DNA of 56,126 nucleotides from Candidatus Enterococcus huntleyi (GTDB lineage: Bacteria; Bacillota; Bacilli; Lactobacillales; Enterococcaceae), in contig NZ_MAEJ01000005.1 in NCBI RefSeq assembly GCF_009933175.1, positions 4,792 to 60,917 of the forward strand. The letters run 5' to 3'. Under the pieces are notes generated by a model that was given only the letters and a program-made list of their open reading frames with translations, was not told where the DNA came from and searched no databases. Positions 8,044-17,605 of this stretch are shown in pieces. The first letter of the stretch is position 1. Every line of letters starts with the position of its first letter. The translations under genes and the position numbers were made by a program.

Positions 8044-9423
8044 TTAATCGATTAGATAGTGGCTCTTAAGGGAATCTCCCAGAACACTTCGAATAAATTC
8101 TGGAAACAGAAATTCACAGCTACCCGCAATTTCAATCGTTGGGAAAAATGGGATGAACATGAAATGATCCACAGTCACAAAAGTGTAGCTGCTCTCAGGG
8201 ATAATCGGCTCACCCAACCAGCGGACTTTATGATTGACGGCATCAAATTCTAAGCCACTATAGCAAATTTCTCCAAAAATTTTCCCTCGGAAGCCCATTC
8301 CGATAATCGGATAATTTCTAAGAAAACTGCGATTCTTCTCCATTTCTAAAACCAATCGAATCAGATCACTTCCCAACAATGAAACACGAATTAAGTGCAT
8401 AGGATGGGGCAAACTTTGGTGCAATTGATCTTGATCTACAAGGCCTTTCATAATAGGCGCCAAAAAAAGACCAGAATTAACAATCGCAACCTCAACGTCT
8501 GCGCGCTCCTTCATTGCCCGTAGTGTCGCTTCGATCAATAAATAATCACCTGTCCCCACCTTTAAATCATGAGGGATAGCCGCAACCTTTTTTTCTTGTA
8601 AAAGAGCATGACCACGAGCCAAATACCCTTCAATCTCGGCTTGATCTTCTGGAAACTCTGTCATAGTAGCCGTAGGAACCGCTCGAACAGTCGCCTCTTT
8701 CAAACGATGCTGTTGATCAACCGTCAACACAATATCACCGACGTATTGACCAAATTTGCCAGCCGCAGCTAATTGAACCCCGTTGACGATTTCCCCTTCC
8801 ATAAATAAATGGTGCGTATGTGAGCCCAAAATTAAATCAATCTCAGGAAATGTCGCAGCAATCTTACGGTCCTCAGTAATTCCTAAGTGACTCATCAGAA
8901 CGAGCACATCAACTTGACCACGTAACGACTCGACCAATTCAGGTAATAAATCTTGCGGAAATCGAATATCCCAGCCGTTCGGACTGTAGGTCAGTGGAAA
9001 TGGCGCGGTCAAGGCAAACAAGCCTATTTTCGTTCCTTCTATACTAGTGATGATTTTTGATGGCTGGGCCCATTTGGGCATCTCTAATGTTCGTTTATCA
9101 AATAAATTTCCCAGTAGCACATCAAAATTAGCCTGATCATATAGATGGTCTAGCTCATCTTTTGAGCTCCCGACGCCTTCGTTATTCCCAATCGTCACTG
9201 CATCGTAGCCAATCTGATTCATCAATTCAACGTTCGCTTGCCCACTAGTTGCCTCTGTCAACGGATGCCAGCGATCGACAAAATCCCCTAGGTCAACCGT
9301 GAGTATTGTTTCATTATTTTGACTGGCTTCACGTTTTCTTTGATCCAAGAAACGTCGAATTTTTGGCCAATTTTCTAAATGGGAATGTAAATCATTGGTA
9401 TGCAAAAGTCTAATTTTTTCCAT
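8044..9423 (-). CDS. yunD: bifunctional metallophosphatase/5'-nucleotidase, YunD family
   Basis: A 459-residue protein with an N-terminal calcineurin-like metallophosphoesterase domain. Motifs are LLHTNDLHSHL, VDLGDFVDRW, TIGNNEG (the YunD form of the usual GNHE), MSHLG and LGSHTHH. The C-terminal half is the 5'-nucleotidase substrate domain. There is no signal peptide, so it is probably cytoplasmic, unlike the secreted UshA type. The frame is open for 44 codons further upstream, into the ogt gene, but ATG at 9423 has a GAGG site and matches the family start. It begins a four-gene operon with yutD, yutF and a membrane protein. Confidence 0.87.
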   Translation of the reverse strand: MEKIRLLHTNDLHSHLENWPKIRRFLDQRKREASQNNETILTVDLGDFVDRWHPLTEATSGQANVELMNQIGYDAVTIGNNEGVGSSKDELDHLYDQANFDVLLGNLFDKRTLEMPKWAQPSKIITSIEGTKIGLFALTAPFPLTYSPNGWDIRFPQDLLPELVESLRGQVDVLVLMSHLGITEDRKIAATFPEIDLILGSHTHHLFMEGEIVNGVQLAAAGKFGQYVGDIVLTVDQQHRLKEATVRAVPTATMTEFPEDQAEIEGYLARGHALLQEKKVAAIPHDLKVGTGDYLLIEATLRAMKERADVEVAIVNSGLFLAPIMKGLVDQDQLHQSLPHPMHLIRVSLLGSDLIRLVLEMEKNRSFLRNYPIIGMGFRGKIFGEICYSGLEFDAVNHKVRWLGEPIIPESSYTFVTVDHFMFIPFFPTIEIAGSCEFLFPEFIRSVLGDSLKSHYLID

Positions 9424-9511
9424 TTTTGGTTCGCCTCGATTTCTTTTTTCCTCTAAAATATAGTACCATATCTTTGTATAGAAGAAAAAAACTTGAGTGG
9501 AGTGAAAAAAT

Positions 9512-9973
9512 ATGAAGATCCAGTTACCCATCGGCGAGTTTTGGCTGACTGCCACCGATAAAGGCCTAAGTCATGCATCATTTGTCCCGTTGCTAGTTGA
9601 AAATGAAGACTTAGACAATCCCTATCTGATCCAAGCAAAAGAAGAGCTACTCAGTTATTTCAATAAAGAACGTACCCAATTTACCGTCCCTTTCGATATC
9701 CAAGAAGGAACAGCCTTTCAACGAGCAACCTGGCAGGCCCTGTGTACAATCCCTTACGGTGAAACGCGTTCCTATCAAGAAATTGCTGAAAAGATTGGCA
9801 ACGCAAAAGCCGTTCGTGCGATTGGACAAGCCAACCACAGAAATCCTTTAGCCATCTTCATTCCTTGTCACCGCGTCATCGGCAAAAATGGACAATTAAC
9901 TGGTTATATGGGCCTGTCCGGAATCGAACTAAAAAAATCGCTATTAACGCTAGAAGGCATTCCCTTGCCTTAA
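9512..9973 (+). CDS. ogt: methylated-DNA-protein cysteine methyltransferase
   Basis: A 153-residue Ogt-type protein that repairs O6-alkylguanine by moving the alkyl group to its own cysteine. The C-terminal DNA-binding domain is complete: FQRATWQALCTIPYGETRSY, the RAIGQANHRNP recognition segment with the arginine finger, and the IPCHRVIG active site with Cys119. The N-terminal ribonuclease-like domain is short, as in other single-function members. The ATG at 9512 follows GGAGTG. It is divergent from yunD, with both promoters in the 88-base gap. Confidence 0.92.
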   Translation: MKIQLPIGEFWLTATDKGLSHASFVPLLVENEDLDNPYLIQAKEELLSYFNKERTQFTVPFDIQEGTAFQRATWQALCTIPYGETRSYQEIAEKIGNAKAVRAIGQANHRNPLAIFIPCHRVIGKNGQLTGYMGLSGIELKKSLLTLEGIPLP

Positions 9974-10064
9974 ACATGAAACACGCGCATTACCGTGTGC
10001 TTCACCAGACTGCTACACTGAAATTCCCCGATTGTTAGCTAAACTATTGATTATAAATATAAAA

Positions 10065-10114
10065 ATAGACCGTCGTTTTCTGGCTAACTAATCCAGAAAA
10101 CGTCGGTCTATCAT
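10065..10114. terminator. bidirectional terminator between ogt and the PucR-type gene
   Basis: A 19-base arm (10065-10083) pairs with 10093-10111 with a single mismatch. It is flanked by A-rich DNA on the left and TCATTTAATT on the right. Confidence 0.85.
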
Positions 10115-10987
10115 TTAATTCAATAACAACAAATAGCACAAAATTAGTTCATCCATGTGGCGAACATTCAACCCAGAAGCTTCCTGGAATTTTTCTAAGC
10201 GATATTGTAGCGTGTTACGATGCATAAACAACTCTTTCGCCGTGGAGCTGATATTTCCTTGATTGGACCACAGTGTCTGAATAATATCTGACATCTCTTG
10301 ATCAATCACTAAATTCTTTTTGTAATTCTGAATCACTGCGCTTTTTTGCATCTTTGTCTTTGTATAATAATGTAGAGCCACGTTGGCAATCGAAAAGACG
10401 TGTTGAGATTTAACAAAATCTAGCTCTTCTTGAAAAATTTCTTGTTCCTCCAAAAATAATTCAGCTAGATTTTCTTGGCTTGAATAGAAGCTCCCCACAA
10501 AAACCTTACTATTTGTTTCAAAATCGGCATCTAATGTGAGAAAAATGCCTTCTAATTCTTCAATCGAAAAATTGGCCTCTGCCTGTTGCTCAACGAGTAA
10601 CACATCTCTTTCCGTATAGAAAAATAAATCAACCCAGTGAGGAAACATTTCTTGGAAGTTTTGTTTCCATTCTTTCAAAAGAAAGTCCGCTTTCTTCTGT
10701 AGCTGGATTTGAATGACCCGAAACGTGCCTTCTTTTTTTACGGGTTGCTGTTTAAATAAAATACCATACCATTCATGTGTTGCCCCTTGCTGTATTTTTT
10801 CATTAGGGACGAACATTTGTAATAAGCGACGTTCTCTTTCGCTTAACTCTTTTTTATCAATCCACAAATACCCTTCATCCATTGGGATAGAAAGCACTTC
10901 TGAATCTGAAGACGCCATTTTTTTCACCTGAGCGTCTGGATAAATTTCTCGTAATTGGCCTTTGTTCACGCTAGTCACCTCAACCAT
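10115..10987 (-). CDS. PucR/CdaR-type helix-turn-helix regulator
   Basis: A 290-residue cytoplasmic protein. The last 55 residues form the PucR C-terminal HTH: GNISSTAKELFMHRNTLQYRLEKFQ followed by DELILCYLLLL. The first 230 residues have no clear ligand domain but contain acidic helical parts (LEEQEIFQEELDF), as in enterococcal and streptococcal proteins sometimes called leucine-rich. It probably regulates transcription, but the target is unknown. It is monocistronic, between ogt and tadA. Confidence 0.78.
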   Translation of the reverse strand: MVEVTSVNKGQLREIYPDAQVKKMASSDSEVLSIPMDEGYLWIDKKELSERERRLLQMFVPNEKIQQGATHEWYGILFKQQPVKKEGTFRVIQIQLQKKADFLLKEWKQNFQEMFPHWVDLFFYTERDVLLVEQQAEANFSIEELEGIFLTLDADFETNSKVFVGSFYSSQENLAELFLEEQEIFQEELDFVKSQHVFSIANVALHYYTKTKMQKSAVIQNYKKNLVIDQEMSDIIQTLWSNQGNISSTAKELFMHRNTLQYRLEKFQEASGLNVRHMDELILCYLLLLN

Positions 10988-11138
10988 TCTACTCTAATCT
11001 AAATGAACCTATTTAAAAATTGCTGCATATATTGCTTGATAGATTACTTATATCTTACTATATATATTACCACGTCTAAGCGAATAACAGCTTAATTTAT
11101 TGGAGAAAATATGCTAAAGTATACGGGGGTGAGCGGAA

Positions 11139-11672
11139 ATGGAGAAAAAAAGTCTATTAACAAAAGAAGAAAAAGAATTCTTCATGGCAGAAGCACTCCG
11201 TGAAGCACAGAAAGCGGAGGCACTAGCAGAGGTGCCAATCGGGGCAATTGTCGTATTGGATGGAGAAATTATTGGCCGCGGACATAATTTGCGAGAAGAT
11301 TCGCAAGATGCAACGGCTCATGCAGAAATATTTGCAATAAAAGAAGCCTGTGAAGCCATCGGTAATTGGCGGCTAGAACGAGCACAATTATTTGTAACCT
11401 TAGAACCTTGCCCGATGTGCAGTGGTGCAATGATTTTATCACGAGTCGATGAGGTCTACTTTGGCGCTTATGATCCAAAAGGTGGGACTGCGGGTTCACT
11501 CTTAAATCTCTTAGAAGATGAGCGATTCAATCACCGCGCCTATGTCGAAGGCGGAATTCTAGAGGAAACCTGCGGGCAACAGCTGACCACATTTTTCAAA
11601 GGAATTCGTTCACGAAAAAAGCTAGCAAAAAAACTAGCAAAGAAATTACAGGAAGATTTCGAGAAAGACTAG
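11139..11672 (+). CDS. tadA: tRNA-specific adenosine deaminase
   Basis: A 177-residue zinc deaminase that converts A34 of tRNA-Arg(ACG) to inosine. The zinc site is complete: HAE (His61, Glu63) and PCPMC (Cys91, Cys94). AEVPIGAIVV and SRVDEVYFGAYDPKGG are further family segments, and a Lys-rich C-terminal tail follows. The ATG at 11139 has GGGGGTGA upstream. The SRP RNA gene follows directly, an arrangement common in Lactobacillales, although dnaX, which often comes next, is absent here. Confidence 0.94.
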   Translation: MEKKSLLTKEEKEFFMAEALREAQKAEALAEVPIGAIVVLDGEIIGRGHNLREDSQDATAHAEIFAIKEACEAIGNWRLERAQLFVTLEPCPMCSGAMILSRVDEVYFGAYDPKGGTAGSLLNLLEDERFNHRAYVEGGILEETCGQQLTTFFKGIRSRKKLAKKLAKKLQEDFEKD

Positions 11673-11705
11673 CCAAACAGATTAAAATACGTTATACTAA
11701 TTATT

Positions 11706-11795
11706 GCCGCAAGGCTAGGACAATGGTGGGCTCACGAAGCGTGTCAGATCCGGAAGGAAGCAGCACTAAGTGGGTGCCGCCATGTGTCTGATTAT
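11706..11795 (+). ncRNA. ffs: small signal recognition particle RNA (4.5S/scRNA type)
   Basis: The universally conserved SRP apical loop reads GTCAGATCCGGAAGGAAGCAGC (11742-11763 region). Flanking arms pair: GGACAATGG on the left with CCATGTGTC on the right. The RNA joins Ffh to form the particle that targets nascent membrane proteins. It lies 33 bases after tadA, the usual place in this order. The ends are estimated from the pairing. Confidence 0.88.
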
Positions 11796-11832
11796 ATAAA
11801 AGAGAAACAATCTATAAGTTTAACGATTTGCC

Positions 11833-11853
11833 AGGCTGATGAAGCCTTTTTAT
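11833..11853 (+). terminator. terminator after the SRP RNA
   Basis: AGGCT (11833-11837) pairs with AGCCT (11843-11847) and is followed by TTTTATTTT. It is short, but correctly placed to end the tadA/SRP RNA transcript. Confidence 0.6.
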
Positions 11854-11894
11854 TTTGCCCAAAAACTCCCCTTGTCCAAAGAGAAACAGAAAAT

Positions 11895-11937
11895 AAAAAA
11901 AGTGGAAAGCGTCATTACACGCCTCCACCTATTTTTA
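11895..11937 (-). terminator. terminator of the small membrane protein gene
   Basis: On the minus strand a hairpin with GTGG/CCAC and GCGT/ACGC pairings is followed by a T-run (11890-11900). It begins at the stop codon of the gene at 11935. Confidence 0.7.
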
Positions 11938-12270
11938 TAAGATACGATCAACAAATTTGAAGAGACGATCTTTTAACTCTTCCGAAGTATCTTTTACTGT
12001 TTCGCCTACCTCAGAAACCTTTTCGTGACCCTCTTTCACTTTGCCCACCACATGCATCAATGAATCCAATTCAGAATCAGATAAATCATCGACAATGCCG
12101 ACTAATTTTTCGTTTCCATTGAATGTATCAGATACAAATTTTTTCACTTTGCAGCGTGTAGAAAGATGTTTGACCTTTTCAAAAACCTTTCCTGAGACGA
12201 TGACAGTCGCCGTGGTACCAGCAGCGGCCGCAACACCTAGGGCAATCGCAACTTTTGTTGAAGTTTTCAT
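11935..12270 (-). CDS. small membrane-anchored helical protein (YtxH-like)
   Basis: A 111-residue protein with one hydrophobic N-terminal segment (about residues 8-27, AIALGVAAAAGTTATVIVSG) and a charged helical remainder. The end is rich in Glu/Lys heptad-like pattern (VGKVKEGHEKVSEVGETVKDT). This layout matches YtxH and related stress-linked envelope proteins, but the sequence match is weak and no function is claimed. It is monocistronic with its own terminator. Confidence 0.7.
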   Translation of the reverse strand: MKTSTKVAIALGVAAAAGTTATVIVSGKVFEKVKHLSTRCKVKKFVSDTFNGNEKLVGIVDDLSDSELDSLMHVVGKVKEGHEKVSEVGETVKDTSEELKDRLFKFVDRIL

Positions 12271-12363
12271 TCCAATCAGCTCCTCTATTCCGATAGTTTA
12301 TACATCAATCATAGCACAGCTACCTGAATAATACACTTATTCCACTTTGCTTATCGCTGACAG

Positions 12364-12412
12364 AAAAAAAGTTCAAGAAAGTCTTCGTGAAAGACCCTTC
12401 TTGAACTTTTTT
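12364..12412. terminator. strong terminator of the YugP-type peptidase gene
   Basis: AAGTTCAAGAA pairs with TTCTTGAACTT, and GTCTT with AAGAC inside a CGTGA loop. A- and T-runs on the two sides make it usable in both directions. Confidence 0.9.
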
Positions 12413-12439
12413 GGATGAATAAGTAAACAGAATCAACCT

Positions 12440-13144
12440 TTAATCTCGACGATTTCCACCGAATAAAATAATTAATCGTAGTAACTGCAAGAAGGTTGCT
12501 GCAGCGGCTGCGACATAAGTCAAAGCGGCTGCAAATAAAACGTGCCGTGCCATCGGAACTTCCTCTTCAGTCAATAGGCCACCTTCACCGAGAATTTGTA
12601 GTGCTCGGCGTGACGCATTGAACTCAACAGGTAAGGTCACCAACTGAAAAACCAAGGCTAGTGAAAACGCCAGAATCCCTAGATTAATCAGGAATTGATT
12701 TTGGCCCAAAAATAAGCCTAGTAAAATCAACGGGAATGACGCCATCGAACCAAAATTCGCAACTGGCACAATCGCCGCCCGAATTCTTAGGGGAGCATAA
12801 CCGGTCTGATCCTGTACCGCATGCCCACATTCGTGAGCTGCCACGCCAATCGCTGCGACAGAAGTTGATTGAGCGGTCGCTTGCGAAAGACTCAATAACT
12901 TGTTGCCAGAATTGTAATTATCCGTCAAATCCCCAGAAATCTGCTGGACACCGACATTCGTAATCCCTTGGCTTTGCAAAATATATTGAGCTGCTTGCGT
13001 ACCCGTCACATGATTTTTACTCTTTATTTGATCATATTTTCGAAAAGTACTATTCACATAGCCAGACGCGGCCATGGAAAGCACCAGTCCTATGATAACT
13101 AAAAAATAGGTTGGGTCAAAGAAGAATCCACCTAATCCATACAT
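12440..13144 (-). CDS. yugP: YugP-type membrane zinc metallopeptidase
   Basis: A 234-residue membrane protein with an N-terminal helix (residues 10-30) and further helices at about 120-145, 150-175 and 205-225. The zinc motif AAHECGHAVQDQ (His104, Glu105, His108) identifies the YugP group of zinc-dependent peptidases. The N-terminal soluble part includes VTGTQAAQYILQSQGI. The substrate is not established. It is monocistronic, ending at a strong hairpin. Confidence 0.88.
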   Translation of the reverse strand: MYGLGGFFFDPTYFLVIIGLVLSMAASGYVNSTFRKYDQIKSKNHVTGTQAAQYILQSQGITNVGVQQISGDLTDNYNSGNKLLSLSQATAQSTSVAAIGVAAHECGHAVQDQTGYAPLRIRAAIVPVANFGSMASFPLILLGLFLGQNQFLINLGILAFSLALVFQLVTLPVEFNASRRALQILGEGGLLTEEEVPMARHVLFAAALTYVAAAAATFLQLLRLIILFGGNRRD

Positions 13145-13301
13145 CTAAATCTCCTCCTCAACTACTATCTTATGCTTCTATTTTTTCGAGTAAATGGTCT
13201 GTCAGAAATAACTTCTGCCATAAGCCAACTTTCTACTCCCTTACAATTGTAGCATGAAATCAGTGAAAAATTTGTGAAGAGACTTTGAACAATGCGTAAT
13301 T

Positions 13302-13640
13302 TTAGTTTTTCTTCACGAATTCTGATTTTAATTTCATTGGACCAAAGCCATCAACTTTACAATCGATGTTGTGATCACCTTCGACTAAACGAATATTTTT
13401 AACCTTTGTTCCTTGTTTAATTGGGTTAGATGCACCCTTTACTTTCAAATCTTTAATGACAGTCACGCTGTCGCCCTCTTGTAAAAGATTGCCATTTGAA
13501 TCCTTCACAACCAAGCCTTCTTCCTCTTGTGCTGCTACAGATTCATTCCATTCATTTCCACATTCTGGACAAACAAATAATCCTCTATCTTCATAAGTGT
13601 ACGCTGACCCGCATGTTGGGCAATTCGGTAATGTTGTCAT
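13302..13640 (-). CDS. phnA: PhnA/YjdM family zinc-ribbon protein
   Basis: A 112-residue protein with an N-terminal zinc ribbon ([22 protein letters not shown]) and a C-terminal PhnA beta domain ([26 protein letters not shown], then [14 protein letters not shown]). In spite of the name, no phosphonate genes are nearby and the role of this family is unclear. It is monocistronic. Confidence 0.9.
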   Translation of the reverse strand: MTTLPNCPTCGSAYTYEDRGLFVCPECGNEWNESVAAQEEEGLVVKDSNGNLLQEGDSVTVIKDLKVKGASNPIKQGTKVKNIRLVEGDHNIDCKVDGFGPMKLKSEFVKKN

Positions 13641-13841
13641 CTTCTTTCTCCTACTCTATTCTTTTTTCTTGAACCTCCATTTTAGCCTATCCCACCCCAT
13701 TTGAAAAGCCCTCTTCACTTGGCAAATGAGGACCCACTCCCTATTTCCGAGATTATCCCATAACTACTCTACACACGAGAACCCCTCAGCAGTATAGGAA
13801 AAATGGCGGGTATAAATAGTTTTCCTGTAGCTAGTTTACGC

Positions 13842-13878
13842 AAAAAATCAGATAACCCATAGGAAGCAGTTATCTGAT
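13842..13878 (-). terminator. terminator of the ytkL-spxR-nrnA genes
   Basis: ATCAGATAAC (13847-13856) pairs perfectly with GTTATCTGAT (13869-13878). On the minus strand it is followed by a T-run (13842-13847). It is 50 bases past the nrnA stop. Confidence 0.85.
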
Positions 13879-13928
13879 AGATTGGTCTTATTTAACAGAA
13901 AAAGAGCTATTTACTAGACTCAGATTCT

Positions 13929-14897
13929 TTATTTTTCAGCCACAAAGGCCTGGCATAATTGTTGAATTTCTTGATAGATTTCTTCTACTTCGGCTAAATC
14001 TTTGGCATTTGCACCACTAGCCAACGGATGCCCACCGCCGTGATGGCGTTTGGCCAATTCATTGATAATTGGACCTTTTGAACGTAATCTTACTCGGTAA
14101 TAGCCTTCCGGTTGTTGAACAAAAATCGCCCAAGCCAAGACTTCGTCAATTGAGCCTGGTAAAGAAACAACTGCGGCTGTTTCAGAATCGACCACCTGAA
14201 ACTCAGTCAACACTTCCTGTGGCAACATGACTTTGCCGGCGCCATTTGTGTCAACGTGAATATTTTGATACACGTAGCCAGATAATTTAGCCACAGACAT
14301 TGGTTTTTGATCCAATTCTCGATTTAATTGCGTCACGTCAAAACCAAAACTCATTAATTCCGCTGCTGTTCTCATCGTCTGCGGAGTAGTGGCAGGATAT
14401 AAGAAGCGACCCGTATCGCCCACAATTCCGCCATATAATAAGCGTGCTGCTTCTTGATTCATGGTTAAATCATCTGGAAATTGGAAGCAAAAATCGGCAA
14501 TAATCTCACTACAGCTGCTAGCTTTTGTATTCACGTACACCAAATCGCCATAAGGCTCATCATTTGGATGATGGTCAATTTTAATTAATTTGTCCCCGAG
14601 CGCATAACGCTCATCACTGATGCGTGGCGAATTGGCAGTATCCGTCACAATCACCAAAGCCCCTTTGTACAGCGCATCCTCCACTGGTTGCATCTCAGCC
14701 AAAAACTCTAGGCCTTCAACGGGACCGCCCACTTGATAGATTTCTTTATCAGGAAAACTCGTCCGTAAAATCTCCGCCAGTCCGACTTGTGAACCCAACG
14801 CATCTGGATCAGGGCGTTGGTGGCGATGAATAATAATCCGCGGATATTCTTTAATTGCTGCTAAAATCTCTTTTTGAATTTGTTCTTGTACTTCCAT
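13929..14897 (-). CDS. nrnA: NrnA-type DHH/DHHA1 oligoribonuclease and pAp phosphatase
   Basis: A 322-residue enzyme of the DHH superfamily that degrades very short RNAs and dephosphorylates 3'-phosphoadenosine 5'-phosphate. Visible motifs are IIIHRHQRPDPDALGS, VIVTDTANSPRI, IDHHPND and, in the C-terminal DHHA1 domain, RHHGGGHPLASGA. The length agrees with Bacillus NrnA. It lies 39 bases after spxR and ends at a strong hairpin, so it is probably the last gene of this unit. Confidence 0.92.
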   Translation of the reverse strand: MEVQEQIQKEILAAIKEYPRIIIHRHQRPDPDALGSQVGLAEILRTSFPDKEIYQVGGPVEGLEFLAEMQPVEDALYKGALVIVTDTANSPRISDERYALGDKLIKIDHHPNDEPYGDLVYVNTKASSCSEIIADFCFQFPDDLTMNQEAARLLYGGIVGDTGRFLYPATTPQTMRTAAELMSFGFDVTQLNRELDQKPMSVAKLSGYVYQNIHVDTNGAGKVMLPQEVLTEFQVVDSETAAVVSLPGSIDEVLAWAIFVQQPEGYYRVRLRSKGPIINELAKRHHGGGHPLASGANAKDLAEVEEIYQEIQQLCQAFVAEK

Positions 14898-14936
14898 CGT
14901 GTCTTCTGCACTCCTCTTATTTACGAACCGCCTCTA

Positions 14937-16268
14937 TTATGACCGTTCCATCATTTGACACACAACAATGGCTTTTGCCACAATCGTATTTTCAATGTAG
15001 ACTTCAATATCTAATTTTGCTGAACGACGCCCCATCTCAAGAATCTTAGGTCGAACGTCCAATTCACTTTCCAACTGGATCAAACGTAGGTAATGTAAAT
15101 TCATTTGTTCAATCACAATATTGCGTTTTTGATTCATCATCATGGTTTTTTGCGCGACATTTGAAATCACTTCACTCAAGACGCCAAATGAAATCGTGCC
15201 GACACTGTTGACCATTTGCGGAGAAACAATAAAATGAAATTGTGGTTGACTAAGCTTGATTCCCTCAGGATCTTCTTCAATCGTAATCACTTCACCCGAA
15301 ATTTGATCAGAGAGTGTATCAGAAATTTGCGGTTGTCTTTGGACCAGTTGCATTGCCTTCATAACATCTTGACGCGTCACCAAACCACATAACGAGAGAT
15401 CATCCTCCACGACGGGCATGACTTCAAGTCCATCCCAAATCATTTGATGACTGACAGAAGCGACACTCATGCCTTTTTTCACCACAATAGGTTCCTTCGT
15501 CATGACCCGCTCAATCAGCTGGCTATCCACCTTGCCCACTATATCTTTGGCTGTAACAATCCCAACCACACGTAAACTTTTATTTACCACTGGAAAACGC
15601 GAATGTCCCGTCGATTCTGATATTTTTTTATACTCGAGTACGGTATCTGTCGCCGCAAGATACTGCGTTTTTTCGAGAGACATGTAAATATCACTGACCA
15701 GCATTATATCCTTTTTAATCAACTGATCGCTTAGCGCACGATTGATCATCGTGCCGACGGTAAACGTATCATACGTCGTACGCAAAACTGGCATCTCTAA
15801 TTCGTCTGCCAATTGGGCAATTTCTGGCGTCGTATCAAAGCCCCCTGTGATTAACACCGCCGCGCCATCTTCTAGCGCAAGCTTTTGGACTTCCACACGG
15901 TTCCCCACAATCATCAGAGAACCTGGCGTAATGTAGCGTTCCATCGCCTCTTTGGTCATCGCCCCAATAACAAATTTGTTCAAGACCTTATCCAGTCCAG
16001 CCTGTCCACCCAACACGTCGCCTTCAATAATGCGAACCACTTCGCCAAAGGTCAAACGCTCAATATGTTTCTTTAATTTTCGCTCAATCCGAATCGTTCC
16101 AACCCTTTGAATAGTCGAAACAAGTCCAACATTTTCAGCATCTTTAATCGCTCGATAAGCTGTACCTTCGCTGACACCCAAATCCTTGGCGATACTTCGA
16201 ACAGAAATTCTGTGTCCAACTGGTAAGCTTTCAATGTGCGCAAGTATTATATCATGTTTTGTTGCCAT
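14937..16268 (-). CDS. spxR: SpxR/YtoI regulator: HTH, DRTGG, two CBS and HotDog domains
   Basis: A 443-residue multi-domain protein. The N-terminal HTH (residues 1-60, ISVRSIAKDLGVSEGTAYRAIKDAE) is followed by a DRTGG-like domain (about 70-180, IVGNRVEVQKLALEDGAAVLITGG), two CBS domains (about 190-310) and a HotDog domain (about 330-440). This is the architecture of pneumococcal SpxR, which controls spxB and is thought to sense adenylates or acyl-CoA, and of Bacillus YtoI. The effector here is not visible from sequence. It lies between ytkL and nrnA, all on the minus strand. Confidence 0.9.
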   Translation of the reverse strand: MATKHDIILAHIESLPVGHRISVRSIAKDLGVSEGTAYRAIKDAENVGLVSTIQRVGTIRIERKLKKHIERLTFGEVVRIIEGDVLGGQAGLDKVLNKFVIGAMTKEAMERYITPGSLMIVGNRVEVQKLALEDGAAVLITGGFDTTPEIAQLADELEMPVLRTTYDTFTVGTMINRALSDQLIKKDIMLVSDIYMSLEKTQYLAATDTVLEYKKISESTGHSRFPVVNKSLRVVGIVTAKDIVGKVDSQLIERVMTKEPIVVKKGMSVASVSHQMIWDGLEVMPVVEDDLSLCGLVTRQDVMKAMQLVQRQPQISDTLSDQISGEVITIEEDPEGIKLSQPQFHFIVSPQMVNSVGTISFGVLSEVISNVAQKTMMMNQKRNIVIEQMNLHYLRLIQLESELDVRPKILEMGRRSAKLDIEVYIENTIVAKAIVVCQMMERS

Positions 16269-16445
16269 AAATTTCTCCTTTACCCTTCAATGCTTCAATC
16301 CGATACACCGCTAAAACACCGTAGTTTCATACTTTTTTCAATCGATTATCTTACTCGTTACTCCAATGCTTTCTTCCGGCAATTATTTCTACTTATATCC
16401 GATAATTTCTGCTAATTTATTCCTGCTAATTGCTAATGAACTAAT

Positions 16446-17126
16446 TTAAAGCTCAATGCTTTCGCCAGCTGCTAAAACGAGACCACTATCACCGGGCAAT
16501 TTAGCTACGAAGGCGTGAGGATCTTGTTTGATTACAGGGAAGGTGTCATAGTGAATAGGCACGACTTTCTTAGCCTTCAATAGTTTCGCAGCATAACAAG
16601 CTTCTTCTGGACCCATCGTAAAATTATCGCCAATCGGTAAAAAGGCTACGTCGATGGCGAACTGATCACCCCACAGCTGCATGTCACTATACAGTGCCGT
16701 GTCCCCTGCGTGATAAATGGTTTTGCCCTCTGCTTGAAAAATAATGCCACTTGCTAAGCCCATATATTGGTTAACGCCGTCAATCTCAATACTTGAGCTA
16801 TGGTCAGCTCGAACTAATTTTACTGTCCCAAAATCAAAAACGTGTGTGCCACCCAAATTCATGCCATGACTCTTCGCCCCTTGACTCTGAGCGTAATTAG
16901 CCACCTCAACCATGCTAATAATCGGCGCATCATTCTTCTTAGCAATCGGAATCATGTCACCAATATGGTCGGAATGACCATGCGTAATTAATAGTGCATC
17001 CGTCTTGACCTCAGCTACTTTCAGGTCTGACAATGGATTTCCGCTGATAAATGGGTCGATCAGCACCGTTTTACCTGTTGCTAATTCAATCTCAACACAG
17101 GAATGTCCGTGATAAATTAGTTTCAC
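16446..17126 (-). CDS. ytkL: UPF0173 metal-dependent hydrolase (YtkL)
   Basis: A 226-residue metallo-beta-lactamase-fold protein. It begins MKLIYHGHSCVEIE and carries VLIDPFISGNP, the metal motif LITHGHSDHIGD, YHAGDTALYSD and VPIHYDTFP. These are the standard UPF0173 marks. The substrate is unknown. It is the first gene before spxR, from which it is separated by 177 bases. Confidence 0.9.
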   Translation of the reverse strand: MKLIYHGHSCVEIELATGKTVLIDPFISGNPLSDLKVAEVKTDALLITHGHSDHIGDMIPIAKKNDAPIISMVEVANYAQSQGAKSHGMNLGGTHVFDFGTVKLVRADHSSSIEIDGVNQYMGLASGIIFQAEGKTIYHAGDTALYSDMQLWGDQFAIDVAFLPIGDNFTMGPEEACYAAKLLKAKKVVPIHYDTFPVIKQDPHAFVAKLPGDSGLVLAAGESIEL

Positions 17127-17605
17127 AAAATCGCCTTCTTTCTGACAACTTTTTATTTTCTGTTGCTATACTGTATTATAAAGATGGTACAGTTCTACTC
17201 TCCTATTGTAACAGAGAGCAGACAAATCACCAATTACTATAGCTTGTTTTTAGTCGATTTTTTTTGGATGACTTGGATGAACCTACGATATTCTCATCAG
17301 CTGTTTCACCACTGACTAAAATTTACAAACCTTAACGTTCCTTCCAGTGGATTTCTAGCGTTATTTCAGCAAGCAAATCTGACAGTTTCCGAGGCTCTTA
17401 AGCACCAAAAATAGAGAGAACTAAATTCAAATAAAATTTTTGACAAACTAAATGAAAAGCTTCCTAAATTTCGTAATAGATACTCTCCCTTTAACAGCAA
17501 AAGAAGCATAGAAAATCAATACTACTGCTGACTTTCTATGCTTCTACTTTATTCGGACACTTCATTTATTGATGACTGAATACTATTTCTTGTAACAGAA
17601 ATGGA
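17127..17605. other. gene-free stretch between ytkL and the drug exporter
   Basis: No gene was found. The left end must hold the ytkL promoter. The right end contains a hairpin, AGAAGCATAGAAA (17502-17514) with TTTCTATGCTTCT (17533-17545), placed as the terminator of the exporter gene that ends at 17606. The middle is AT-rich without recognised structure. Confidence 0.6.

Noticed and set aside
9424-9555. N-terminal extension of the YunD-type protein
   Set aside because: The 44 extra codons overlap the ogt gene, contain no family sequence and lack a ribosome site. The start at 9423 was used.
11672-11935. dnaX expected after the SRP RNA
   Set aside because: The gene order tadA-ffs-dnaX is common, but here an unrelated small membrane protein gene follows on the opposite strand.
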